11,091 nucleotides of DNA from Candidatus Cloacimonadota bacterium (GCA_021772705.1 JAJFLN010000412.1:1-11091); one strand, 5' to 3'; positions 1 to 8,200 are shown, counted from the stretch's first letter. Notes: generated by a model from the letters alone, not told the origin. Made by a program: numbers and translations.

Positions 1-212
1 CTGCCGTGAAAGTGAGCCTCGTCAGCGGCACGACGGAGGACCATGATGACTGCCGAAACTGCCTTCTGGAGGGAGGCCGTCCGGAGCCAGGCCTGATAGC
101 CCTCCACGGCCTGGCTCGTGAAGAGGGCGACGATGGCCACGACGATCACCATCTCGATGAGGGTGAATCCCCGCTGGCGCAGGGGGCGGCCGGTGGCGGT
201 GAGTAGAGGCAT
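1..212 (-). CDS. Type II secretion minor pseudopilin, GspH/FimT-like (3' end outside window)
   Basis: The first 70 residues of a type IV pilin-like protein are visible; the C-terminus lies beyond base 1. It has a 15-residue basic leader ending RQRG, then the prepilin peptidase site G|FTLIE with the conserved Glu at mature position 5, then a hydrophobic helix (about residues 16-35). Such proteins are cleaved and N-methylated by prepilin peptidase, then packed into the periplasmic pseudopilus of the T2SS. The stretch after the helix, including VLRRAADEA, resembles GspH/FimT (which usually has a run like LxxARSEA) more than GspG, but without the C-terminal domain GspH, GspI or GspG cannot be separated firmly. 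Unusually, the Pro common near mature position 22 is absent. The ATG at 212-210 shares its A with the gspF stop (TGATG) and lacks a good Shine-Dalgarno sequence at normal distance, so translation is probably coupled to gspF. Confidence 0.85.
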   Translation of the reverse strand, partial: MPLLTATGRPLRQRGFTLIEMVIVVAIVALFTSQAVEGYQAWLRTASLQKAVSAVIMVLRRAADEAHFHG

Positions 213-1423
213 CACTTGATGTTGGACATTTCCACCAAGGGCATGAAGAGAGCGATGACGACGAATCCCATGACGCCGCCCATCACGACGATCATCGTGG
301 GCTCCACCAGGCTGACCAGGGTCTCCAGAGCGCCCTCTGACTGCTGTTCGAAGTCCTCCGCCAGGCTCTCCAGGACTCGGCTGTGGCTTCCGGTCTCCTC
401 ACCGAGTCGAACCTGGCCGGACAGGATGTCGGGGAAGACGGGGGATACCTCGAGGCATCGTGAGAGTGGTTCGCCGCCTGTCACCTGTTCCACCACAACC
501 TCGATCTCCTTCCTGAATACCCGGTTTGTGATGGCGTCACGAGTGATGGAGAGCGCTTTGGTGAGGACCACCCCTCCATCCAGCAGCAGAGACATGGTCC
601 GGCAGAAGCGGGCCAGGTTGATGGTCTGGATCAGGCCCCCCACTACGGGAATCTTCAGCAGTATCCGGTCTTCCCGGTCTCGGGCGGCGGGAGTGTTTCC
701 GAACTGATAGCGGACGAATAACAGCAGGGCTGCGATTCCGGCGAAGACGGTGAAGAGCTCGGGCCCATCGCGGCTCAACCGGATCAGGATACGAGTCGGG
801 GCCGGCAAGACCATCTCAGACTTGGCAAAGAACGTGACCAAACTGGGTACGACGAAGGTGAAGATCACGCCCAGGGAGCCCAGGAGGGTGCCAATCATGA
901 AAACCGGATAGACCAGGGATGAGACGATCTTCCTGTTCAGGCGGTCCTGGTTCTTCTCGAAGGTCGACAGCCTTTCGAAGGCCTTGGCCAGGAACCCTCC
1001 GGCCTCACCGGCCCTGACGGTGGAGATGAACAGGGCCGGGAAGATCTCCGTATGTTCGCCCAGGCTCTGCTCCAGGCTTCGGCCTTCCTTGACGTCCATG
1101 CGGATCGATTCCAGGGCCGATGCCATGGCCTGACTCTGGGCCGTTCCCTGCGTCATGTCCAGGGCACGATCCATGGGACAACCGGTCTCCATCAGACGGG
1201 ACATCTGCTGAGCAAAGGCCGCTCTCTCGGCGGCTTTGACGCGGCCGCGCTTGAGCCTCTTTCTGGTGGTCGTGGCACCGCCAATGGGGCGGCTCGAGAC
1301 AGCGACCAGGGTCTGCCCCTTCTCCTCCAGGATCTCCTGCAGCCGCCGTTCGCTCTCGCAGTCGAGCAACCCCGGCACCTTCCGGCCGTTGAGGTCTACT
1401 GCTTCATAGTAGAATCGACTCAT
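212..1423 (-). CDS. gspF: Type II secretion inner-membrane platform protein GspF
   Basis: GspF is the polytopic inner-membrane protein that couples the cytoplasmic ATPase GspE to pseudopilus assembly. The 403-residue product matches the usual family length of about 400. A short N-terminal region (MSRFYYEAVDLNGRKVPG) is typical of GspF. Two T2SSF domains follow: the first at about 65-195, with GCPMDRAL, EGRSLEQSL, a Phe-Pro, and RAGEAGGFL; the second at about 265-395, with GGVVLTKAL, GGEPLSRCL and RLGEETG. Both therefore retain the family signature G-x-x-L...AL...G-x-x-L...FP...GE-x-G. Predicted membrane segments lie at about 170-199, 222-238 and 374-396. The ATG sits 9 nt after the gspE stop, with an AGGCGG-like ribosome site overlapping that stop. 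Without context it could be PilC of a type IV pilus, but the neighbouring GspK favours T2SS. No frameshift or missing key motif is seen. Confidence 0.95.
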   Translation of the reverse strand: MSRFYYEAVDLNGRKVPGLLDCESERRLQEILEEKGQTLVAVSSRPIGGATTTRKRLKRGRVKAAERAAFAQQMSRLMETGCPMDRALDMTQGTAQSQAMASALESIRMDVKEGRSLEQSLGEHTEIFPALFISTVRAGEAGGFLAKAFERLSTFEKNQDRLNRKIVSSLVYPVFMIGTLLGSLGVIFTFVVPSLVTFFAKSEMVLPAPTRILIRLSRDGPELFTVFAGIAALLLFVRYQFGNTPAARDREDRILLKIPVVGGLIQTINLARFCRTMSLLLDGGVVLTKALSITRDAITNRVFRKEIEVVVEQVTGGEPLSRCLEVSPVFPDILSGQVRLGEETGSHSRVLESLAEDFEQQSEGALETLVSLVEPTMIVVMGGVMGFVVIALFMPLVEMSNIK

Positions 1424-1428
1424 GGTGG

Positions 1429-1434
1429 CCGCCT
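1429..1434 (-). promoter_or_regulatory. Probable ribosome binding site of gspF
   Basis: AGGCGG overlaps the gspE stop codon (TAG, 1435-1433) and lies 5 nt before the gspF ATG at 1423-1421. The match is imperfect, so terminating gspE ribosomes may help initiation. Confidence 0.5.
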
Positions 1435-3106
1435 AGTCGCCCAGCACTCCTCCCATGACGCGTAGGACTTCCCTGACAGTCGTGTCCTGCGTCAAGACCT
1501 TCAAGAGACCGTCCTGCAGCAGAGTGTTCATGCCTTCGGATGCGGCTATGTTCTCCAGCTCCACATCCGGGGCGGACCGATTGACCGCTGCCCTGAGAGC
1601 GTCTGTCATGGGAAGGAACTCATGGGTCCCCAATCTGCCCTTGAAGCCCGTGAAACCGCACTTCTCACAGCCCTGCTCGTCCAGTATGGGCCGGCTGAGA
1701 GGGACGTTGTTCTGCTCGAAGAGGTCTCGTACGCTCTGGTCCACCCGGCCGGGAACGGAACAGGCCTTGCAGACCTTGCGGAGAAGACGCTGTGCCAGGA
1801 TGCCCTGGATGGTGGCGCTCAAGTTGTAGGGAGCCAATCCCATATCGACGAGACGAGTCAGCGTGGAGGGCGCCGAATTGGTGTGGAGCGTGGCCAAGAC
1901 CAGGTGACCTGTCAAGGCTGCCTTGACGGCGATCTCGCCGGTCTCCTGATCTCGAATCTCGCCTACCATGATGATGTCCGGATCACAGCGGAGGAAGGAC
2001 CGCAGACCGGCGGCGAAGGTCATGCCGACCTTGGGGTTCACCGGCACCTGGACCACGCCCTCCAGGATGTACTCGATGGGGTCCTCGATGGTGAATATCT
2101 TGCGGTCCGGCTTGTTCAACTCGTTGAGCATCCCGTAGAGAGTGGTCGACTTGCCGCTTCCCGTGGGGCCCGTCACGAGGATGATCCCCTGGGCGGCGGA
2201 GAATGCGTCCCGGAAATTCCGGAGCAAGTCCGGCCGGAACCCGGCCCTGTCGAGATCGACCTTCACGTTTGCCCGGAAGAGAAGGCGCATGACCACGCCC
2301 TCACCGAAGTTGGTCGGGATCGTGGCGACACGAATGTCGATGTCAGCCCCGGCGGAGTCGTACCGAATCCTGCCGTCCTGAGGAATCCGCCGCTCGGCGA
2401 TGTCCAGGCCGGCCACGAGCTTGATACGTGAGGTAATGGCCGAGTGCAGTTCGATGGAGTAATCCCTGGCGACCTTGAGCACCCCATCGACCCGGTAGCG
2501 GACCACTCCCTTCGCCTCGAAAGGCTCCACGTGGATGTCGCTGGCCTTCTGTGTAATGGCTTCCTGAATGATCAGGTCCACGAGCTGGACCACAGGCCCG
2601 CTCTCCTCGTTGTACCTCTCTACTGGCGAGGACGTCTCTTGCTGGTCCACCACGATCTTCCCGAGCTGTGAACCGAGCATCTGGCGCCCCGATTGCAGCT
2701 CCTCCTCACGGAGGTAGACCAGGTCGACGGGCACACCAAGCAGCAGGGAGAGCTGCTCCTTCTGGCTGGCAACCATGGGGTCCCGGGTCCCCACGATCAC
2801 CTTCCGGGAGGAAGGCTTGAACAGCAGCACGGGCCGGCTCGCCATGAAGTTCCGCAGAGCCTCGGGGCGCTGGGGCAGAACGGGAGTTAGGACGTTGGCC
2901 GGCAGCATGTCCCGGCTGCTGAAGCCAATGCATCGGCAGAGCATGTCCTCCTGATCGTCGAACTCGATGTCCCACTCGTCCAGCTGGTGTGACAGATCTC
3001 CAGAGGCGGTCTTCAAGCGGTCCAGGATGACCGCCTCCCTGCCCCCTTCCGCCCACTTCCGGGCGGAGATGAAGCGGGCCATCTTGGTGAGCAGCTCCAG
3101 ACTCAT
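1433..3106 (-). CDS. gspE: Type II secretion system ATPase GspE
   Basis: This is a cytoplasmic hexameric AAA-like ATPase that powers pseudopilus growth by acting on GspF. The product has 557 residues. All catalytic elements are present: Walker A GPTGSGKST (313-321), Asp box IEDPIEY (340-346), Walker B DPDIIMVGEIRD (375-386) and His box GHLVLATLHTN (400-410). A zinc-type tetracysteine follows (C446, C449, C480, C483), typical of GspE/PilB. Residues 170-300 form the N2E domain (SDIHVEPF, RYRVDG, IPQDGRI). Residues 1-150 are a diverged N1E/MshEN-type domain with an unusual CRC pair at 57-59. The ATG at 3106-3104 was chosen because it overlaps the gspK stop by 4 nt (ATGA) and has GGAGG 8 nt upstream. 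The frame stays open to a GTG at 3280, but that extension would lie inside gspK and reads as unstructured Arg/Gly-rich sequence. PilB is the main alternative identity; the adjacent gspK makes T2SS more likely. Confidence 0.96.
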   Translation of the reverse strand: MSLELLTKMARFISARKWAEGGREAVILDRLKTASGDLSHQLDEWDIEFDDQEDMLCRCIGFSSRDMLPANVLTPVLPQRPEALRNFMASRPVLLFKPSSRKVIVGTRDPMVASQKEQLSLLLGVPVDLVYLREEELQSGRQMLGSQLGKIVVDQQETSSPVERYNEESGPVVQLVDLIIQEAITQKASDIHVEPFEAKGVVRYRVDGVLKVARDYSIELHSAITSRIKLVAGLDIAERRIPQDGRIRYDSAGADIDIRVATIPTNFGEGVVMRLLFRANVKVDLDRAGFRPDLLRNFRDAFSAAQGIILVTGPTGSGKSTTLYGMLNELNKPDRKIFTIEDPIEYILEGVVQVPVNPKVGMTFAAGLRSFLRCDPDIIMVGEIRDQETGEIAVKAALTGHLVLATLHTNSAPSTLTRLVDMGLAPYNLSATIQGILAQRLLRKVCKACSVPGRVDQSVRDLFEQNNVPLSRPILDEQGCEKCGFTGFKGRLGTHEFLPMTDALRAAVNRSAPDVELENIAASEGMNTLLQDGLLKVLTQDTTVREVLRVMGGVLGD

Positions 3107-4113
3107 GCGTCCTGCCTCCAGTCGACGATCCGGAACCAGCCGCCGACGACATCCTTCTCCTCCATGTACTCCACGACGCACCGGACCCGGGCCATCGGTT
3201 CGCCCTTCAGGGTGCCGAAGCACTGAATCCGGAAGTAGGAGGTCACGTTGGTCAGGGCCTCCGTCGAGAAGGTGGTCCACTCAGGCTCGGAAGGTCCGAA
3301 GATCGCTGGCGGCGGCCTGCCGTCGGAGAGAGAGATGACGTCCGCCTTTCCCGGCCAGTCACCCAGATAGAGGTTCCGCACATGGGCCGGCGCTTCATAG
3401 GGGTCGAACTTGCCGTCACTGAAGGCCGTCACGACGTCGATGATTCCTCGATCAACAGCGAGACCACTTCCGAGCCTGACCTCGTTGGGTCCCGTGGCGG
3501 CCCTGTCGACTTCGTGGGGGTCCAGGACTCCGTTGTCGTTCCAGTCCTGCCCCATCAGGGCGGCCAGGGTGAAGCCGGGAATGAAGAGCAGCTCCAGGGC
3601 ATGCCGGAAGACCTGGGCCTGCTCCACCCTGGGTCCTCCGCCGGAACCATCGGAGAGGACTCGCCTGGCCGTGACATGATCTTGAAATGCCTGGCGCATG
3701 GAGGAGTCTGGAATCAGCACGGCCGCGGCGGCAGTGGTCAGCTTGCTCAAGGGCATGCGGGCTTGCTCGGAGGTGGGTCCCAGGTTAGCCGTACCGGTCC
3801 TGTAAGGGAGACTGCCGACGAACCAGCCCAGGGGCTTCTGGTCCCGGAACTCCTCATAGAACCCCGGCTTCGGCTCTACCTGAAGGGCCAGAGCCGGCTG
3901 AGGGGCGAAGGACATCAGATAGGCGACGGTGTGGTGAACGCCGCCTCGGGCCGTCCACAGGGTGGCGGCTCGCTGAAACCGGGCGTAAGCGCCACGCTGG
4001 TTCTCCAGCGCCTCCCCCTGGGCAGCGAAGACAAGCATGGACGAGGCGATGAGCAGCCAGACCACGACCAGCAGCACGCTGCCGTCTCTTCTCTTGAAGG
4101 CATGAATCGACAT
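3103..4113 (-). CDS. gspK: Type II secretion minor pseudopilin GspK (diverged)
   Basis: GspK is the large minor pseudopilin placed at the pseudopilus tip together with GspI and GspJ. From the ATG at 4113 the product has 336 residues, about normal for the family. A short basic leader (KRRDG) precedes a hydrophobic helix at 12-30 with no Glu at mature position 5, as is usual for GspK. Further GspK signatures are ELLFIPGFT (174-182), then a perfect EF-hand-type loop DWNDNGVLDPHE (190-201), then FSDGKFDPYEAP (231-242). The last aligns with the usual 'SDGKxNxNTAP' stretch but has lost the Asn-Thr core. GspK proteins are known to bind calcium, so the loop is probably a real metal site. The start is uncertain: AAGGGA at 4131-4126 is 12 nt before ATG 4113 but directly abuts ATG 4125, and a TTG at 4155 is also in frame. 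It overlaps gspE by 4 nt. Confidence 0.82.
   Translation of the reverse strand: MSIHAFKRRDGSVLLVVVWLLIASSMLVFAAQGEALENQRGAYARFQRAATLWTARGGVHHTVAYLMSFAPQPALALQVEPKPGFYEEFRDQKPLGWFVGSLPYRTGTANLGPTSEQARMPLSKLTTAAAAVLIPDSSMRQAFQDHVTARRVLSDGSGGGPRVEQAQVFRHALELLFIPGFTLAALMGQDWNDNGVLDPHEVDRAATGPNEVRLGSGLAVDRGIIDVVTAFSDGKFDPYEAPAHVRNLYLGDWPGKADVISLSDGRPPPAIFGPSEPEWTTFSTEALTNVTSYFRIQCFGTLKGEPMARVRCVVEYMEEKDVVGGWFRIVDWRQDA
3115..3119 (-). promoter_or_regulatory. Ribosome binding site of gspE
   Basis: GGAGG lies 8 nt before the ATG at 3106-3104, inside the last codons of gspK. It is the best Shine-Dalgarno match in the window and decides the gspE start over the upstream in-frame GTG at 3280. Together with the ATGA overlap it supports coupled translation of gspK and gspE. 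Confidence 0.75.
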
Positions 4114-4125
4114 GGGATCGGTCAT

Positions 4126-4131
4126 TCCCTT
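4126..4131 (-). promoter_or_regulatory. Possible ribosome binding site of gspK
   Basis: AAGGGA is the only purine-rich Shine-Dalgarno-like run near the start of gspK. It lies 12 nt before ATG 4113, which is rather far, and directly against ATG 4125, which is too close. It therefore favours 4113 only weakly. Confidence 0.35.
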
Positions 4132-4225
4132 AATGCGCCGCCAGACAGGTCGCAAGACCCGGTGGGCGCATCGAAAGGATTGGCCCAGCGGTCGCCGCTC
4201 TCGCTTCAGTCCCGGTCCTGGAACT

Positions 4226-5257
4226 CTAACGAATCTCGTTCAAGCTACCCCTAAGAGCCTCATAGGACTCGAAGGGCGGCGTCAGGCGCTTCAGGAACTT
4301 ACCGTCCCGACCGTAGAGATAGACCGAGGGCATGAAGCCGACACCGAACAGGTCATGGATCGTGCCGTCGTTGTCCTCTCCGGAGTACTGCGGAAGAGCG
4401 CCTCCCCGAAGGGTGTACTGGGAGATCTCGGCGGGCAGGTTCTGCAACAGGGCTCCTGTCCGGACACGGCCCTTTCTCTCCTGGTCGTAGCGAAGCAACC
4501 AGTCCAGGACCTGGCGGTGGTCTTCTTGATCGACCATGCCGAAGTAGAGGGCCGCCCGCTTCTTGTGGAAGGTCTCGGCGCCCAGCTCGCCACCCTTGAT
4601 GGTTGTGACACTGAAGGGGAGCATGGGGTCGCCTTGGGCAGGACCCGGCCGGGTCGATTCCACCCAGGCCCGGACCTTCTCCTGCTGCGACGCTGTGAAG
4701 GACAGGCCGGAGAACCCTTCGCCGGAAGCCACTTCATCCAGGTATTGAAGGCCGTGGAACACCCGGGCCAGGGGGGCCCCGTAGACCTGGATCGGATGAC
4801 TCTCCAGCTTCTGCAACGCTGCGGGAAATCCAAGAAACGCCTTTCCCTCGAGCTGAACGGCCCGGATCGGCTCCACCCGGGTCAGGCGGCCCTTGTCGAG
4901 CTGAATGGCCAGATCAAAGATTGAAGTGTTGCCCGGGTAAACGCGCATGCGCATGAAGGTCCCCAGATCGCCGGCGTGCCGGCTCGAGACCTTGTATTTC
5001 TCGAACTCCGCTTCCTTGTCGAATCGCTGGATGTCGTAAACCGGTTCGATCTGGAGGAAGTTACCCACCCCGGGCTCGAACAGGCGATGAGCGACACGCT
5101 GAAGGGCGCCGTCGAAATTGAAGGTGTTGCTCGTCAACCTGGGCTTCCACGTCGCTCCAGAAGACTCCTGCCCCCGGGCGGCTGACACCGTCCATCCCAG
5201 GAGGAGAATGACCAGCAGGACCCGTCCCGGGGCGCCGGATATGAAGCGTCTTCTCAA
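4226..5257 (-). CDS. Secreted cysteine-free protein, possible degenerate thioredoxin fold
   Basis: I do not recognise this 343-residue protein as a named family. The proposed start is a TTG at 5257-5255 with GAGAGG 8 nt upstream. It gives an ideal signal peptide: basic RRRF, hydrophobic core VLLVILLLGW (13-22), then a likely cleavage near SAARGQ (25-30). The earlier in-frame GTG at 5350 would overlap the giant gene and bury the signal peptide. The mature protein is soluble-looking, with no further membrane segment. The C-terminal third contains a strand (AALYFGMV, 235-242), a helix, then FGVGFMPSVYLYGRDGKFLKRL (304-325), shortened here as GFMPSVYLYGRDGK. This resembles the cis-Pro strand and hairpin of thioredoxins (P310). 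The whole protein contains no cysteine, so classical redox activity is excluded. The position between a giant protein (31 nt gap) and gspK suggests a periplasmic role in folding, stabilising or export of a partner; this is inference. Confidence 0.72.
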   Translation of the reverse strand: MRRRFISGAPGRVLLVILLLGWTVSAARGQESSGATWKPRLTSNTFNFDGALQRVAHRLFEPGVGNFLQIEPVYDIQRFDKEAEFEKYKVSSRHAGDLGTFMRMRVYPGNTSIFDLAIQLDKGRLTRVEPIRAVQLEGKAFLGFPAALQKLESHPIQVYGAPLARVFHGLQYLDEVASGEGFSGLSFTASQQEKVRAWVESTRPGPAQGDPMLPFSVTTIKGGELGAETFHKKRAALYFGMVDQEDHRQVLDWLLRYDQERKGRVRTGALLQNLPAEISQYTLRGGALPQYSGEDNDGTIHDLFGVGFMPSVYLYGRDGKFLKRLTPPFESYEALRGSLNEIR

Positions 5258-5265
5258 GTGATCAA

Positions 5266-5271
5266 CCTCTC
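5266..5271 (-). promoter_or_regulatory. Ribosome binding site for the TTG-started secreted protein
   Basis: GAGAGG lies 8 nt upstream of the TTG at 5257-5255, in the 31-nt gap after the giant gene. Its spacing, together with the signal peptide that begins directly at this codon, is the reason for choosing TTG. A second TTG at 5275-5273 is in frame but has no comparable site. Confidence 0.6.
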
Positions 5272-5288
5272 TCAACTCTCGTCGTTGC

Positions 5289-8200
5289 TCAGATATCGAT
5301 GTCAAAGTCCATTCGTGGAATGTTGACGCTGATGTCCAGGGGGCCCACACCGAAGCTCGCCGTGCCGTCGGCGCTGATGCTCGCCCGGAGGGACACCCGG
5401 ACCGTGCCGAAGAGGATCTTCAGCCAGGCCTTGCCCACGCCCTTGATGTTGAAGTTTCCGCTGTAGGTGAACGTCAGGGTCTTGCTGATTCCGGCCCCGC
5501 TGCCTCCCACGGACCAGTGGGTGGTGAACCTCTTGTCCGAGAGGGTGATGTCCATCGTGGCGATGGTGTGGTTCACCACCTTGATGTCTCCCCGGATCTT
5601 GAGCTTCACCGCGGCATTGGTGTCGATACTGACGTTCGCCGAGATGCCCGTGCCCCCGGGGAGGACCACGAGGCGGCCGCTGAAGAACCCACCCTTCTTG
5701 GCGTGAATCCGGCCCTCGATGACCGACTTGCCGATGAGCATCCCCCTCGTGCCCCGCATGTAGAAGCCTTCCGTGGAGCTGATCTCGTAGTAGGTCCCGT
5801 CGACCACGCTTCCCAGGAGGGCGAACTCGGCGTTTCCGGTGAAGCGGAAGTAGCCGTTGAACTTGAACTCCCCTGAGATGCCCAGGGAGATCGTGAAGAG
5901 GGAGGCGTCGAAGTTCATCGACGCGTTGGCCATGAAGCCGCCGGGCTCGACGCGGCCCGTGGGGTACTTGAAGACGTCGCGTCTCAGCCCCGTCTCCTCG
6001 TCGAAGTAGAAGTCGGCCGTCCGGTCCTGGCCGGCGTAGAAGACGGAGCCCGTGATGCCGCCCTCCATGGAACGCTTCATGACCAGCAACGGCGGCTGCG
6101 CGGCCTGGACAGGCATCTCGGCCCGCATGCCCGTAGAGTCCGCCGTCACGTGGATTCTCTCGCCGCCGGCCTGCAGCGTGCCCGTCAGCTGGCCCGGCGC
6201 CATCTCGACAAAGGTGCCCTTCAGCCTGGGCGGTCCCCGGATCGAGACGGAGCGGTAGAGCACGTTGCTGCCCAAGGCCTCGTGAAGGTCGTAGACCATG
6301 GTGGCCGAGCTGGTCTGACCGTTCGACTGAGTCAGGTAGATGCCGTTCTCTGACGGATAGGGCGACTCGTCGTCATAGGCACCCTGGGTCTGCATTCGGG
6401 CGAAGATGGCGCCGTTGGTGACGTTGACCAGAGGGTAACCATCGGCCCGCTTCGTCAAGAGAATGCTCTTGGGCCGGATGATGGCCCGGACCTGCCGGAT
6501 GTCGAGCTCCACCCTCAGGGAGCGGACCACCATGGGGTCCCCATTGACCGACAATCCGAGGCGTGAGAACTGCTGCAGGTCGGTCTGCATCAGCACGGAT
6601 CGCTGCTTGTCGGCCCGGTCCAGCAGCTCCTGGACCTGGGGGCCGCCGTCGAAGACGATCAACTCCGGGACCTGCTGTTCGTCCTCTCCCATCTTCACCG
6701 AGAAGGGCTGGGCATAGATCTTGTCGCCCTCGATGCGGAAGTTCTCGATGTCCGTGGCGCCCTGCAGGCTGCCCAGCTCGCCCGTGGCCGGATCTCTGTC
6801 GGCGCCCAGATAGTAGGCCAGGTCCTCCAGCACGATCCGCATCTCGATGGATGCCTTCGTGTGGGGGCTCTGGAACACGATCCTGATGGTCCTGCCCTCG
6901 GTGGTGATGGAGGTGATCCGGGACTTCAGGGCCGGGTCGTTCAGGAACTTCGCCCAGAGCTTCAACCCCAGGGCATAGGGTGAAGTGTCGTACTCGAAGA
7001 TCGTGCCCTGGAAGTCGTCCAGGGTCCTCAGGACCAGCCGGATGTCCGACAGCAGAGCCCCCTCGTAGACCGCCGTGTACTCCTTGCCCGGGCCGGTGAA
7101 CTTGTAGGTGCCGTAGTCGGTGAAGTTGGCCCGCATGCCCTTCTTGCCGTCCAGATCATAGTCGGCGATCCAGCCCACGATCCGGCCGTCTTGGGGAGGG
7201 GCGACGAAGTCCGGATCCTCCAGGTTCTTGAGGACCGTGCGGGAGACCTCTCCCAGATCCTGCTTCGCGCCCCCTTCAGGAGTGAAGCTGCTGGTGACGA
7301 TGGACCAGAGCTTGCGGTCCCTGACCACCATGGCCGAGGAGAGCGCCACCTCGCCGGAGGCGACGGATCGGGTCGTGACATAGCCGAGAGGCACGGACCC
7401 CCAGAAGAGCATCTGATTGGAGCCGGGCTTCTTGACCTGGACCCGGGCTGTGGCACCCATCACATCGAGCTGATACCGGCCATCGGGGGACTCCAGCTTC
7501 CGTCCCTTCTGCGTCATGTCTCCGGCCTCGTCGAACATGTGAATCAGATGGCGGCCGAAGGCCTTGTCCACGTTGATCGCTCCCCCGGGGGGGGACGCTT
7601 CGTCGGTCAGGTCCAGGGTCTGCTTGATGTAGGGTCTCAGGGAGATCCACTCATCATTGATGACACCGCTGTAGGTGGTTCCCGTGCTGGCTGTGAATGA
7701 GAAGTCCCGGTTCTTCACAGGCCTGGGATCCGACTTGACGGCGTCGGCCTGGACGATGAGGCCAATCTTCGGCAGACCGGACTGATTCGGATCGTCGAGC
7801 CAGCTGGCCACGCCGCAGAGCTCGTCGAAGAGGGGCAGTCCCTGGGCGGTGGCATCATTGGTGTAGACCGTCGGGGCCACCACGGCGTAGGAGGCGGCGG
7901 CAGCCAGGATGCCCGCCAGATCGAGGTTGAAGCCGCCGGCCCGCTTGGCCACCGGGATGATCTCCAACAACGAGGCTGGCTTCGTGAAGGCCCGGCCCAC
8001 GATGGCCGCCGTCTTGAGGACCGTTACCAGCCCGTCGGCGATATCCTTGCCAGGGACGATGTCCGTGACGTAGTGCATGCCGTCCCAGAGCATGATCTCG
8101 ATGACCCGCTGCCGGATGTCCGGGTCGTTGGGGAACCAGGTACGGGTGGGGAACTTGTCCTTCGGGATCGCCTTCCTCAGGATGATCGGCAGGGCCAGCT

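Noticed and set aside
1622..2431. Long forward-strand open frame opposite gspE
   Set aside because: It lies antisense to a gene with full catalytic motifs. Its translation is rich in Gly, Arg, His and Asp without domains, as expected for a shadow frame in GC-rich DNA.
3107..3280. N-terminal extension of gspE to the GTG at 3280
   Set aside because: It lies wholly within gspK, has no ribosome site or sensible protein sequence, and ATG 3106 has a strong GGAGG and an ATGA overlap.
1..4113. Type IV pilus (PilB/PilC) rather than T2SS
   Set aside because: GspE/PilB and GspF/PilC are similar, but a GspK-type pseudopilin in the same coupled operon is specific to T2SS.
4187..4199. Small hairpin AGCGG-CGA-CCGCT in the gap before gspK
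   Set aside because: The stem is only 5 bp and no T-run follows, so it does not qualify as a terminator.
3382..4254. Forward-strand open frame of 290 codons opposite gspK
   Set aside because: Antisense shadow; no ribosome site or recognisable motif, and low-complexity Gly/His/Gln-rich composition.
4226..5257. FMN-binding (RnfG/NqrC-like) domain in the middle of the secreted protein
   Set aside because: Weak resemblance of strand spacing only; the diagnostic SGAT motif for flavin attachment is absent.
5258..5350. Start of the secreted protein at GTG 5350
   Set aside because: It would overlap the giant gene by about 60 nt and place the signal peptide some 40 residues inside the protein.
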